Positions 22,185 to 35,026 of a stretch of DNA of 64,000 nucleotides are shown one piece after another. The position numbers and the translations under genes are program-made. The stretch is from Lates calcarifer (lineage: Eukaryota > Chordata > Actinopteri > Centropomidae). Numbering within the stretch: the first letter of the stretch is position 1; every line of letters starts with the position of its first letter. The notes beneath the pieces were generated by a model. It ran no database searches. It saw nothing but the letters and a program-made list of their open reading frames with translations, and was not told where the DNA came from. The stretch spans positions 9,970,066 through 10,034,065 of the forward strand of contig NC_066838.1 of the NCBI RefSeq assembly GCF_001640805.2, read 5' to 3'.

Positions 22185-25100
22185 ATGAGGAGCCTGGTGA
22201 TTCTTGCTTTCATGGTAGCTAATGGTAAGAAAGCTTAAATCCTCTCACATGTATTACTTTGACATCATTTGCTGTGGTGTAATCCAGATCAATAGTCCCT
22301 TATTAGACTTATTAGAAGAGCGCTAATAATTACATTTTATTTGAAAAAATAGATTTTTTAAAGTTTCACTGAACTTGGATGTTCATTGGATGTTCATGCT
22401 TACAAATAATTAAAACTTACACCATTACCTACTGATTTCCATGTGTAGTTTGGTGCTAAAATCACAATATAGATTACTTACCTTGTCCCAGCCTATGGAT
22501 GTGGTCTTCCCACTTTCCCTCCTGTGCTGAGCAGGGTGGTGGCAGGAGAAGATGTCAGGCCTCACAGCTGGCCCTGGCAGGTAAGGTTTGGCCTAAACGT
22601 GTAAAGATATGTTCACTCTTATAACTGCAGAACATCATGAACTCTACATTTTCATTTCACCACAACAAGTGACACCTATTTCTACACATTTACTTTCTGA
22701 ATCCTCTAGATTTTAGAAGTGTAGAATTTCAGAGCAGACATAGAGGGATGAAATTGATTTGTAGGGTGTTGGAGTGAAATTTTAATGTGTAGTAACACTC
22801 ACTGTCCTCCTTTGTTCTCTGCTCAGATCTCACTCCAGTCGGACAGCAGTGGGCGCTGGAGGCACGTCTGTGGAGGCACCCTCATCTCCTCTGACTGGGT
22901 CCTCACTGCTGCCCACTGTATCAAGTAAGTTTAATGTAACACTAGTAGAAGGCTGTCAATTTAAATCAAAATCATAATACAGCATTTTTTTAAAGCTCAA
23001 AAACCTGGGGTGTTAAGCAGAAGTGCTGCAGCTTCTCTATAACTGACAATCCACTGCTGCAGATTTTGTCCTCTGGTTTCTGATTTTTGAGCATAGTTGT
23101 TTATGATCATAAATATTTTATAATAATTGTTCTACATCTTATCTTTCAGTGTATTTATAGAAGGCGGGCATTAAACCATGTCTGGTTGAACAAGTTTGTT
23201 GAACACCTTTGGCAGCAGTAACCTCAAACAAGCACCTCTGGTAGTTGCAGACCAGACCTGCACAACGTTCAGGAAGAATTCTGCATGTGTATTCCTTACT
23301 GTTCCTTACTGTTTCAGCTCAGCCATATTCTCAGGATGTCTGGTGTGAACAGCTTCTCTGTTGGGTAAAGGTCTAGGTTCTGATTGGGCCACTCCAAAAG
23401 GTGGATTTTTCTTTGTTTGAAGTCATTGTGCAGTGAATTTACTTTATAGGTGGACAGCCACCCTGACACTGCCCTGCAACATACTTATAGTGACTTTGAA
23501 ATTCATTTTCACTTTGATGATGGCAAGCTGTCCAGGTTACGGTCACTGTGCCCTGTGCAACCATGCACCATGATCTGCACGTCAGACTCATTAACAGAGA
23601 TGTTCTTTTACGCCTTTAGCCATTACCTTGGGCTTCTTTTTTTTTTTTATGTTAATGAGCATTTGGCATTTGTTCATTATTGTAACTTGGATGATAATCT
23701 GACCATAGTAGTAATACAATATGCCCAGTACATGAAAACATTCATATCTACTACACTATGCCAAATCAAAGGTCTGTCCCAAGACATACTCCTTGCCAAA
23801 AAGGAAATGATAGTTTTGCTTTTTCTGGGGAATGAAGAGATGAAAAGTGGCATGTAGAGAGAATTTGTGGTTGGAAAAAAAAGCCATTTAAAAATCGTTT
23901 GGTCACCCAAACAACCATTCATTACCCCTACAGGACTACCAAGCATCTGTGATCCACCATTAGCTTAATCACAGTTTTACACAGGCAGAAAAGTCAATAC
24001 TACTGTCTAAATCCCCAAGGGAGCAACATATGATCTGCCATCCCACAGTGACCGCTACAACTACAGAGTGGAGCTGGGTAAACACAGCCTGAAGGCGAGC
24101 GAGGAGGGCTCCATAGCTCAGAGGGCAGCGAAAATCATCACTCACGAGGACTACAACATCCTGCTCAGCCGGTAACAGCAACAGCAGTCCACACAGCTCA
24201 ATATCACCTTATGAGTCCAAGTGAAGAGTGTAATCAGCAGGCCACCATGTGTAAGCAGACTATCAATGATCAGTTAACTGGATTTTTTTTTTTTTTTTTT
24301 GAAATAGGGAAACTGTAGAACGTGTCATGTTTTGTTTATCTTCACTTCCTGAATGTGGGTGGATTGTTTCAACTCTTGCAGTAATGACATTGCCCTGATC
24401 CAGCTGTCGTCCCCTGTCACCTTCTCTGACACAATCATGCCAGCCTGCCTCCCAGACCGGGACTTCGTCCTGCCCCATGGTTCTCCCTGCTATGTCACTG
24501 GCTGGGGTCGACTCTCCAGTGAGTCAGTCCACCTCAGCAGAAAAAAGTCACTGCCTCATCACAGATATTCTGAAAATTATTCAAATATTCTTTGCACTCA
24601 GTGCCGTCTAGTCAGTTTCTCTGCACACCAGTCAGTGTAGGTCAACCTTTTCTGTCAACAAAAAGGTGTCATAAACCATGTTTAAAATTAGGGTTTAAAT
24701 GACCTAATTTTGCTCAGCTTGCAGTCCTCTTATCAGTCAAACTTATAGACATGTTTGACTGTCCTGTGAGTTTCCTGTCTTGCTGGAATTTTGTCGGTGT
24801 AAACACTTTTGCACTGTAGGGCAAGACTTAAGCTCAATTACAGATTGCAACAGAGGGGAGAATTTGTTAGTACCAAAGCTTTCTGTAAAGTTATGGTCAG
24901 TTTTAGAGCTATATACAATTAGAAATGATAAGCAGTGTTGGAAGAAATATCTTGATCCATTACAATGAAAGTCCTGTATTCAAAATTTTACTTGAGTAGA
25001 AATACATACGTACTATCAGCAGAGTGTATTTACTCCTATCTATGTATGAATGAAAAATTGATGCATGTAGTACTGTACTGATGCATCAGTGTGTATATAG

Positions 25101-26480
25101 CATTTTACTGTTGTAGCTGGTTGAGGTGGTACTACTTTTAGTACTTTTACTTTTAGTCCTGTGTCTCACAACCCTCCAGCCAACTTCAAAGGGTCACAGA
25201 GTCTGAGGGAAAATGTCTATTTGGTGGAACTACTAACAGCTCACATATGAAATGTGACAGGATCCAACTACTATTTTATCTTTAATCTTTAACAACATAT
25301 TGTATTTTATAAGCTTATCCTGTATGTATATGTATCTATAATCTTAGTCTGAGATGAAAGTAGTTACTACAACTGTCAAATAAATGTAGTGTAGTAAAAA
25401 GTTAAAATATATCCCTCTGAAATATAGTGGAGTAGACATGTAGAGTAGCATAAAATGGAAATAAGTACAAGTACCTAAAAATTGTACTTAAGTACAGTAC
25501 TTGTAAATGTACTTAGTTACTTTCCACCACTGATGATAGAATGCAATATTTTAATAGAGTTTGGGTTGAAAGCAGTGAAATATAAAAAAAAAAAGTTAAG
25601 TATAGGTCAAGAAGCACACCATTTACATTTGCATTTAGGACACCATTAATTTTAGTATTAAATGTCATCCTCTAACTGTGTACCTGGGACACTATCTGTA
25701 AAAGCAGATGATCTCCCTGCAGCTCCTCCTGAAGAACAACTCCCATAGCAACATTTTGTTTCTTACCTGAGTTAAGTGTGCTTCTTCCCCAAAGCTGATG
25801 GTCCTCCAGCTGACATCCTGCAGCAAGCTCTCCTGCCAGTAGTTGGCCATGACGTCTGCTCACAGTCTGACTGGTGGAGCGTCCTGGCAACAGATAAGAT
25901 GGTCTGTGCTGGCGGTGATGGCATCACTGCTGGCTGTAATGTGAGTTCATACAGGGAAGGGTCATCTTAAGATGCAACAATAACTTAATAGTCAGTTACA
26001 GCAATCGGTTATGTTAAGTGTAAAATTTCTATGTTGGAGCTTAACAGGCTCTAGAAAGATTGTAGGAAAGGAGTTTTACTTTGAAACTGTGTAAAGAGAA
26101 ATTTTAGCATGACACAGTGATAGCTTGTAGCCATACTTAAGTGTCTAAATAAGCTGCTAGCCAACAGTGTGTGTGTGCTGACCAACAGGGAGACTCTGGT
26201 GGCCCCCTGATCTGCCAGAAATCTGATGGCTCCTGGGACGTCCACGGCGTGGTCAGCTTTGGCTCTGGTCAGGGTTGCAATGTCTTCCAGAAGCCCACTG
26301 TCTTTACTCAAGTCAGTTCCTACATCAACTGGATCAACACAGTGAGGAGCACTTTCATTTTACCACGCCAGCATAAACAATGAAACTTGAAGCAAACAAA
26401 AGCCTCAGTTTAGAAAAACAGGAAGTGTATTATAATTGTGTTTTCTGTTGCTCACTCTGCAGGTTATGACCAACTACTGA
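22185..26480 (+). CDS. Chymotrypsin-like elastase, CELA2 type (gene 3, diverged)
   Basis: Third member of the secreted elastase cluster, 267 residues. Exons: 22185-22224, 22492-22580, 22827-22924, 24049-24171, 24382-24518, 25795-25940, 26189-26341, 26463-26480; from exon 2 on, lengths equal those of genes 1 and 2. Signal peptide [14 protein letters not shown]; activation peptide [12 protein letters not shown], then VVAG instead of VVGG at the new N-terminus. The triad H73, D119, S214 is intact. The GDSGGP segment, SFGSGQGC and KPTVFT are kept. It is more diverged than genes 1 and 2 in the loop after TAAHC and in exon 6 (WWSVLATDK). Introns 3 and 5 carry a Tc1 relic and a hAT-like MITE, so the gene is longer. 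No perfect AATAAA follows; AATAAG is at 26509. It is probably functional. Confidence 0.93.
23185..23660 (-). mobile_element. Decayed Tc1/mariner transposon remnant
   Basis: In intron 3 of elastase gene 3, the + strand contains phrases I recognise as the antisense of fish Tc1-like transposase, such as GATTGGGCCACTCCAAAAGG near 23378 and TGATGATGGCAAGCTGTCCAGG near 23516. Reading the - strand of the latter region gives IMV-GC, the equivalent of the conserved IMVWGCF motif. The frame is broken repeatedly and no inverted termini are obvious, so it is inactive. Confidence 0.65.
24933..25532. mobile_element. hAT-like non-autonomous element (about 600 bp)
   Basis: The element begins CAGTGTTGGAAGAAAT and ends TTACTTTCCACCACTG, giving imperfect inverted termini of the CAGTGGTGGAA type. 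Its interior has the GTACTTTTACTTTTAGT / AAGTACAGTACTTG words of a very common teleost MITE. Flanks are ATGATAAG (24925-24932) and ATGATAGA (25533-25540), a diverged 8-bp target duplication as hAT elements make. It sits in intron 5 of elastase gene 3 and encodes nothing. Confidence 0.8.
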
Positions 26481-29400
26481 AGAAACTATATAAGTGCTTT
26501 TGTCAGCAATAAGAACAAATGTGATCTATGATGTGTTGTCTCGTTTTTATGGCAAAAAAGGCAGATACTGTTTATCAGTGCTAAGAATGTGGAGAGTTTA
26601 AGAACTGCCCATGTTCTGAGACCATGTTTTAATGTGGCAATGTAGGGCCTTGACAACTAAATAGCATCCAGACATTTCACTCACCTTCAGTTTGAATAGC
26701 TGCACATTAACCAAGAACTGCTGAACAGTGACTAAGTTGGAAAATATGGATGTTAACATGTTCAGTAGAATACAGTATGAGTCAACAGTGACGCTCACAA
26801 TATTGTAGTAATCATGGCAAAATACACTTCTTTAACACTGATAATTATCAAATACCTCCTTTTATTACTCTTAAAATATCCATGAGATAAATTTGTTTTC
26901 TTTCCAAACACAAATTAGAATAGAAAAGTATATTTTCACAGTACATATAAAAAGAAATATAGATTTAAGTAATAAAAAAGCAACAGAGCAACAATAAATG
27001 AAAAAGACAACAAATATCATGTGTTTCAGGCACTCAATCTGAGTAAAACAGAAAGTGACAGCTAAATCAAAACACGTTAATTCATCAATGTAAAACATTT
27101 TAACAACATAGTAATAAAATCAGACATGTAGTTATCTGGTCCTTTGCCAGTGAGGTACAATGACTATGTCTGCAGTACTGAACATGACAAAAAATAAAGA
27201 ATCAATAACCTATTCTGCAATTTTCAACTTCAACAAGAAGTCACAAATGTGGAAATATCTGTTGTGTGCTCTATTCCAATGAAGAATCTGAAGTGACTCA
27301 ATGGCCTTGTTGCCTTTAATTTGATTATCTGAGTATCTTTTTTGCATTAATTAATTTTACTCAAACACAACGTGGAACTGGGTGATGAAGTGAGGGAAAA
27401 AAATATGGGGCAACTTCACCAAATTTGTAATGTATTGATAAAATAGTGTATAATGATGAAACCTGTTTCCCCATCTTGAGCTGTCTCTCTTCTCTTTCCA
27501 TTAATGTTCTGCAAAGCTGCAAAAGTGAAAACAGGGCTGCAAGTCAAGCTGTGGTTGGAGGAATGGTGATGAGCAAGCCAGTGAGCAATAGCTGCTGTTA
27601 TTATGGCACAGCTGCACAGTCAAAGAGTCTCTCTGTTGGTCATCTTGAATAAGAACAAAAACAAGCCCAGAGAGAAGCAGAGACTACACTACTGCCTTCA
27701 CTGCTCGACAGTGTTCACCATAGCTACAGCAAAAGGCTCTCAACTATTCACGAGTTCCTTCCATCGTGCTCTCATATACTTCCCTCTCTACCCACTGTCT
27801 GTAGGAGTCAAAGCAATATTGCACTGGAGAAGCTCAGGTTCAGTCATACAATGTCTTTTGAAATGCTTTGAAGAGCAACAGTATTGCTCTGAACACAAAG
27901 GAATTTAACTGTACATTAGTGTGTATAACTCGAGGACAAACTCTACTGCAGCTGGAGTCAGTTAGCATTACCACTCATTAAATGACACCACAAAAAAAGA
28001 CCTTGAGCTTCCTGGAAAATTCTTTCTACCTAGAAAGTAATTTCTTTTAAATGGTGACGTTAATAGTGACCACTGGTGCTGCACTGATGAGACTGCATAT
28101 AAATTTCAGTCATTAAATGCAGCACATTGCAGATTTACTTTTTAACTACAACCCCTACCATTCTCTCCCAAACTGATTTCCAGCTAATTTATCATTTTGC
28201 ATGGCCTTTTCATACCTTAACTACCATTTATTTATTCAGTTATTTATTTTTGCATATGTATACTGTACGGTTGAGTCTAATAAAACATGCATATCAACTA
28301 CAAGCTACCTGCAAAGGACAAAGTGACAGAAAACTGATCAACACAAGTTGCTACTGAGAAGCCTTAAGCAAATAATGAACAAAAGACCCAGCTATTCTTG
28401 TCTGTAATAGGTGGACTTTAAACCTAGCTAAGAAGCAACTGAGAGCTGTCACTTACGTTTTCTATCAGTTAACCAGAAACACAACTGTAATGACATGCTA
28501 ATCTTATTCTGTAGCTTTTAGTTGTAGTTAGGCAACTGTTTGCTAACTCATTAGCCATGATATATTGATAAACTGGTTTGGCATCTTTGTGCAATGTACT
28601 GGTAAAATGTAGTTCAGAAAGCTTTAAGAGACCTGTCCTGTTCAGTAAAGAAATGCCTACTACCATAACATCAGCTGAAGTCATATCTCATTTTTAAGTT
28701 AGCTTCTGTAAACAAGGTTTTCCTTCCTGTTAAATAAATACACTGCTGTACTGGACAGCAACATTCAAGTAACTTGATACTATATGATAAAACAAGTTAT
28801 ATTTTGTTGGCATTCAACAACTACATATCCCATTAAGTTTTGGTAGAGTACCTATTGCTAGGCATCATGGGAGCTGTGGCTAATGAATGCTAAAGAAGCT
28901 TTGTTTTATCTTAGTTAAAAATAGAATACTTTTAAATGGTGCTGTCAAGTAGACACTCAATCTTGGCACATTTAAAGAAGACCTCATTACCACATTTCAG
29001 CTTTTCAGGCAGGCAGACAAAGGAAACTGAACCAAAAGCTACTGAAATAAGAGACTAACATGGAAGAGGGCCTGGACTCCAACACCCCTTAAAACTTATC
29101 AAAATTGTCTGTCATTTCCTGCAAAGCTCTAGAGGAGCATGCAACATGATATTGTTGACAATGAGGGAAAGTTTCTGTGCAGTACACCACATCAGGTCAA
29201 GCCAGCTGAATACACACAATGCTCACTCACTGTGGAGCCTATATTTGGTAACCTGCTGGCAGTAGTAATGCAAAGCCTCTCAAGGAAACACTGCTTTAAC
29301 TGCAGCTACTTCAGAAACTGAGTGCCCTTTGCATATCTTAAAAAGTGTGCACACAAATCCTCACTATAATCACTCGATGATGTCTTATGACTTCTTCCAC

Positions 29401-29811
29401 TGTCAACTCACAGACACAGTCAGTGCACTGTAGAGGTCAGCTGACATAAAGGAAAGCTGCATTTGGTGGGTGCTTTGAATCCAATGTGCCACATTGTGAC
29501 AGAGTCTGTCTCAGTAAGAGAGGATACAGCAACTATGTCCGTCACCGTTTGTCTGTATCGTTGTCAGAGATCCAGTGAGATCCAAAATGTAAAAAAATAA
29601 GTTTTTTTCTGTTCTTTGCTTTGGAGTAATGTGGCATTAATGATGCATTTAAACAGATACTGTGTTTCATAACAAAGTGCCACTGAGAATGTTCTGCGTG
29701 AACAGCCAGTCTTCAAGTCTTGGCTTAACAAAGCAGATCCAGTTCCACAAAAGGTGATCATAGTAGATTCCAGGAATTTCAGTAGCTCGTTAATACATGA
29801 TCAGCTTGATC
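26481..29811. other. Convergent 3' region between elastase 3 and tmem51
   Basis: No coding exon is visible. Genes converge here, so the right part probably holds the long 3' UTR of tmem51 (- strand). A - strand AATAAA at 26866-26861 is one candidate end, and TTTATT words near 28229 offer a nearer one. The rest is AT-rich, with no recognised element. Confidence 0.4.
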
Positions 29812-31026
29812 TTAAAGTGGAGGCACTTTATCCTCATACTGCGGTGGTGGAGTAAGTGGTTCTATACTGATTCCAGCTGCTGGCTGAGAGTTATCAGCAT
29901 TTTTCATGTGCAGCTTCTCTGATTTAATCCTGCGGATCTTGATCGGGAGGAGCTTGCGGTTATTTTTCCCAGGTCTGCGATTTGATGCGGAAGTAGCAGC
30001 AGTAGGAGCACTGGAAGCTGTAGTAGGCTGTGATCCGGCAGTTGTGATCTCTGACCCCTCATACTCATACTGTACACCATCAACTTCAACCAGGTCATCG
30101 TAGGAGGGTAGGTGGGAGGAGCTTGGACGATGGTTGCTCTGTCGAACAGGGTACTGGCCACTGCCTACTACCTCTTCATAAGTAGGTACAGCGTACTGCC
30201 GGGCCTGTTCCTCAGCTCTGCGGACATTCATTTTAAATAAAAGCAAACATAGATGTTATTAAATTGAAAATGTGAATCTGTAAGCTTCTTGAACCTTTGT
30301 CTTGTCTCAAATCTCAGATATCAGAACTTCAAGGAAGCATATGACCTTTCTAATAAATCTGTGCTTTCAGCAAAAAGAATACTGTCAGGTATGATTTGCA
30401 GTATCATTGATTATCTATCCAAACAGTGATTTTCATACTGCTTTGAAAATAATGTAAAGTAATTTTGTCCAACAGTGACATTTATAATAGAAATAAGAGG
30501 TGTAATCTTTCAAAAAAATATTTGAGATAAATAAGACAAATGCACAGACAAAAGCCTCTCTTGTTTTAAGGGAAACAAGCTTCCTGGAAGAAAGTCTTGA
30601 TTGGACTCACGTTTCTCTTTCGTCTTGCTCCCTAGCTGGTGCTGCTCTGTGGTTCTGGGCATGGAGACTCTGCTGTTCCCGCTGTTTGTTCCTCATTCCA
30701 ACACACAAAGACAGCAGCAACATGACCACTCCAGAACCCACCAAGACAAAGGCCACAGAAGACGCCTTATTTTTCCTGTTACTAGCAAAATCTTCATCTG
30801 AACCGCTGCTGCTGCTGCTATTGCCGGCTGCGTCTGCAGGCACCACACTCCACACAATCATCACGATGCCGAGGGCAACAAGCCCGACCCCTAGAGCACA
30901 TAGTGCATACTGGGAACCAGAGTTTCCACTGTTTTCTCTGTTGTTGTTGTGGTGGTGGTTATTGTTGTTGCTCTCAGTGCCTCTTCTGCCCAGGGAGCTT
31001 GGTGGTCCATCCACACTGGAACGCAT
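29812..31026 (-). CDS. tmem51: Transmembrane protein 51
   Basis: Two-pass membrane protein of unknown biochemical role. Coding exons 31026-30611 and 30217-29812 join in phase (AC|A) to give 273 residues. Exon 2 of the transcript starts at acceptor 31075. Visible features: a low-complexity Asn/His run (residues 20-29) before TM1 (about 40-62); a short loop with a Ser run, acidic GSDED and a possible N-glycosylation site NSS at 69; TM2 (about 88-111); then a cytoplasmic tail with VPTYEEVV, LPSYDDLV and PPQYED, i.e. P-x-Y motifs of the kind bound by WW domains or used in sorting. The identity is supported by this architecture and by its place between kazn and CELA2 genes, as in human 1p36.21 (other mammalian genes lie between). 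The tail is rich in Thr/Ala/Ser in the middle. Confidence 0.9.
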
Positions 31027-31934
31027 CTTGTCAGTCCTTAAACTTAAGTCAGACCAGTTGCAGTGAGGTCAAAATCTGGAGAGAGAAAAGCATGTAATGT
31101 CAGAAGCAATACTGTATTAAATGTAATAGGAAAAAAACATTCATTCAAAGATTCAAATGTTCAACACAGTCATTCCTGACTTTTCTGTGAAATAACACCA
31201 ATGCTGCAGTATCTGAGGAAGTAAAGCTCTCGTGTTAAGGAATAAACGTTACCCTCTGTTATGACGGTATTACCGAACATGTCTCTGCTGCCCAGAGAAT
31301 TACTCTTTATGAGAGTCCAAGCCCATATTTCGATGAAAGCAAGAGAACATAAAATTCAGTCAGGTAAATTAACACTGAGGCTTCTGTGAATGGGTGTGTC
31401 GCATGGTAAAAAATTTACAGCAGACTCGCCTCTCAAAGTCACTTGTTACCCAATGTCAACATATTACAAGGGTAGATAAGGACAGCTAACTCTAATAATC
31501 ACTGAATAACAAGGACCTCGGGAAATATTACAATATCTGTTAAATCTCTCCATCTTTAGAATCTATTGTGTTGATCATCAAGTGATTCATATAAATCCAG
31601 AACGAAACATTGAAGGAAATATTAGTTTATTATTTACTTTAACTGTTCCACACAGTAAAAGGATTCTAGGAAATGTGATAACCATGAGCAATGAGCATAC
31701 TTGCACATTTAATACATTCTTAGAACATGCCATCAATCACAAGGCCACTCTCCAGTACAACTTTAAAAAAAAATAATCTTTTGGTAGGTCAGAGAGACTG
31801 CTGGGAACTGTATATTACAAAAGTCCAAGAAGTTAACTATATATACATTGACTACATTATCTGTATACTGTATAATCTCTGTGACGATTCCAGAATTTCT
31901 CAATGAAGACATACAATATACAAGCATATATCAC

Positions 31935-32299
31935 ACATCAGTCATATTTGGTGAGATTCTTACTTCCTCTTTGTAAATTTACCACCTACTCAAAGTCACT
32001 CCTTTTCGAGGGACAGAACCATCCTCGAGGACCAACCCTGCCAGTGCTCACATGACACACATCATGCATTTACTCAACACAGTAAGTGTGTATGTGTACT
32101 TGTGTACGTATGTCATTAAGGGCTACACGTTTGTTTCCATGTCAAGAGAATTACTCGAGGCAGTGAAGAGTCCTTATGAAGCGTTCATACCAGAAATTCT
32201 CATACACCAACAAAGTTTGTTAGTGTAGTCTGCAAACACGCCCAGACCTGCTCTGGGATTGAAATATGGGGTCTAAAGTTAATAAACCCAGCTCCACTT
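31935..32299 (+). repeat. Local direct repeat, copy 1
   Basis: This block of about 360 bp, in the first intron of tmem51, reappears at 34664-35026. Shared words include TTTACCACCTACTCAAAGTC, GTTTGTTTCCATGTCAAGAG and ATACACCAACAAAGT, with scattered differences and small indels. The copies are 2.7 kb apart in the same orientation. Confidence 0.85.
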
Positions 32300-32397
32300 T
32301 AGAAATACCCCCTCGCTAAAGAATGTATGGCATGAGACTGAATCATGACAGCTGGACACAGGCAAATCACATTATCATACAAAGTGGCCTGTGCTAG

Positions 32398-32398
<1 letters not shown>

Positions 32399-32456
<58 letters not shown>
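32399..32456. repeat. (CT)n(CA)n compound microsatellite
   Basis: About 25 bp of CT repeats run directly into about 30 bp of CA repeats. Confidence 0.95.
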
Positions 32457-32882
32457 CAGAGATGTGACATATTACATATTATGGGAGCCTTTACAGTGTG
32501 TAGGTTATATTTCACCACAGGACAGGTTTGACAGTTAAGTAAGTAAGACATTGACAGGACAACTTATAAAGCCATCCTCCATAAAGCTCTGTACAACATC
32601 TAATTAGTGTGTGAGATCTTGTGTAAAGTGGAATTTCACCAGTATAGTTCTGCTGCTACAGCCAACTGTTTACTGAAGGCTCTGAAATGACACGTTTCAC
32701 TGTTGGTTTCTTTAACAGTAAAGCTTGAGTCGACTGTTACGCTTAATATATTGCAAACGGTGATACCTGGGTGTCTCAATGTAGAGGTCGACCATTTCTT
32801 TTCTGAATATTTGACCGTTGTTTCGCCAGCACTTAGCGTAGTGCAGAGTCCGGTTCATTAAAACGCGGGGCGGGTTACTTAC

Positions 32883-33125
32883 CACAATAGTTACGTAATG
32901 CGGCGCGACAAAACTTTTCAGGAGTTAATCTTCTAAAAACTTCGGCTTTATTGTGTAACTTTTAGCTACATTTCAGCTACATCAAACCAGTATCTCAGCG
33001 AACGAGTAAGTCGGCGTTACACTCACCTTTGCATCGTTTGCAAACAGCAACTCCCTGACTATTTCTTCTTCTTCTTCTCTTCAAAGCCGGGAGGTGTGGA
33101 GATTGTTTTCAGACTGCCTACGCTG
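32883..33125 (-). promoter_or_regulatory. tmem51: Probable tmem51 promoter and untranslated first exon(s)
   Basis: On the - strand GCAAAG|GTGAGT (exon end 33027) is a strong splice donor after a purine-rich leader, fitting a 5' UTR exon that would splice to the acceptor at 31075. A second donor, TTGTG|GTAAGT (exon end 32883), follows a CpG-richer stretch with TTACGTAA (32891-32898), a PAR-bZIP/C/EBP-type palindrome. Two alternative first exons are therefore possible. The region is the most CpG-containing part of the neighbourhood. No transcript evidence is available. Confidence 0.5.
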
Positions 33126-34663
33126 ACATGAGTTTATGTGGCATAATTTGGTGTCAGATGGCGTTTGAAGATTAGGAACTTTGTTTCCTCCCTCAGACGG
33201 ATGGGCCCTGACAGAGAGAGGGAGAGTCGGAGGGAGGGGGCTCGGCACTACATTTCAGTTTCATTAACCCTTTCACTCTCGTGCTTGTCGACACACGGTG
33301 GGCGAGTATGTGGGAAAATATTTTTTGATATTTTACCTCTGCATACTCGAAATAGTCCAAGTGTCTTTATCTCTAAAGACATAATAGCTATTACCGACCT
33401 TAAACACCCTATGACAAATGTGTAATTTGGCACGAATTAGCTATCAGTTCATTTCCAATTAAATAATCCCAATTCAGCGCTACAATAGTGTAAACTACAG
33501 GCTTTCATCATGGCACAGCAAGTCAGCTGATCATGCAAAAATATGCAATTTGTGTACAGGCAGAATTCAATATTTGAAGTGTAAAGTTTCCAATAATATA
33601 TGAATATTTGCTTGTGTTTAAATTGAGAAGTTTTCTCATTTTCTCCGGAAATTGACAGCAGCTAACAATGATGTCAGTCCACACCACAATAAGCCTTTTA
33701 TACAGAAGACACTGACATGTTAAAATAGGAAATAGCACAGTCCCCACAGTGTCCCTGTAAGCCTTGACATTGTGACAGTGAACCAACATGCACAACACCA
33801 GGACCTTGAAACTAAAGAGCTAAATGAAATCTAGTCACCATCACCATCATTTTTATTTTGATTGATTTTGATTTTTATTTTAAATTTGGTCCTCTATGAA
33901 AAAAAGGCCCATTGAAAATCAGGACACTGTGGTGTGCATGCTGACATTTATAAGTATACTTCACTTTCCTGGCCCACTGTTGGGCAGAATTGGTGTAACT
34001 GTATGCACCTGGTTTGTGTTTGGTGTTTTCTGTTTCTTTAAATCACTTGGCATCCCAAATAGACAAGACAAGATACCCAGTGTTTTCCATGCTGACACAT
34101 AATGTAGTCATCTTTGGTGAGGCATTGCATGTAGAGGGGGAAGTTCGGTTATGAACTGATGTATGTGACGAACTGAAAGAAAATCACAGAGTGGAATATT
34201 TTTGTTGTGGACTCAACTATTAAGGAACCGAGCTGGACAAACTTGTTTATTCCAATTTTTAATTGGTTTTCCTCTTTAAAAATGTGATGATGCATAGAGT
34301 GTTTGTAAAGCTATGACTCTCACAACAATGCAATCAGACTGATTAAATAAAACACTGAAAAGGAGTCTGTTATGCACCAGTTATTCTCAAAGTGAGGGTC
34401 TGAGGCCCAACAGGGGTCATTGTCTGAGGAGATCTTGAAAAATGCAGGTATGGAAAACAATAACATTCACTCTCCCTGATTTTTTTTTTTTTTTTTTTTT
34501 TTTTAGAAAAAAACACTGTTTGACATATTTCCGTATCCATTAAAATATATGTAACTGTTTCACACAGTGAATAATAACTGCTATCAAAGAAGACTGAACT
34601 GACTCACACTGTTTACTCAATACTTCCCCATGCAATAAACATTGACAAGCCAGTCATTTTTAT

Positions 34664-35026
34664 ATCAGTCATGAAATTTGATTTATTTCCTCATTGTAAA
34701 TTTACCACCTACTCAAAGTCACTCCTTTCAAGCTCTTTAGACAGAACCAATTCGAGGACCAACCCTGCTAGCGTTCACGTGACACAGATGGTCCTCCATC
34801 GTGCATTTAGTCAACACAGTAAGTCTGTGTGTTTGTGCTTGTGTATGTATGTCATTTAGGGCTACATGTTTGTTTCCATGTCAAGAGAGTTACCCCAGAC
34901 AGTGAAAATATCCTCATGAAGTGCTAATACCAGACATTTTCATACACCAACAAAGTCTATTAGTCTAGTCCCAGACCTGCTGGGAGTCAGAGAGAGGGTC
35001 TAAAGTCAGCAAACCCAGCTCAGTTT
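34664..35026 (+). repeat. Local direct repeat, copy 2
   Basis: This is the second copy of the block at 31935-32299, beginning TATCAGTCAT and carrying the same ordered landmarks through AAACCCAGCTC. It lies upstream of the tmem51 promoter, so the two copies bracket it. Confidence 0.85.

Noticed and set aside
23450..23857. 135-codon + strand frame in elastase gene 3 intron 3
   Set aside because: It overlaps the antisense of a Tc1 transposase relic and contains no recognisable domain.
30686..31066. 126-codon + strand frame opposite tmem51
   Set aside because: Antisense shadow of the tmem51 coding exon; its Leu/Ser runs come from the reverse of codon repeats.
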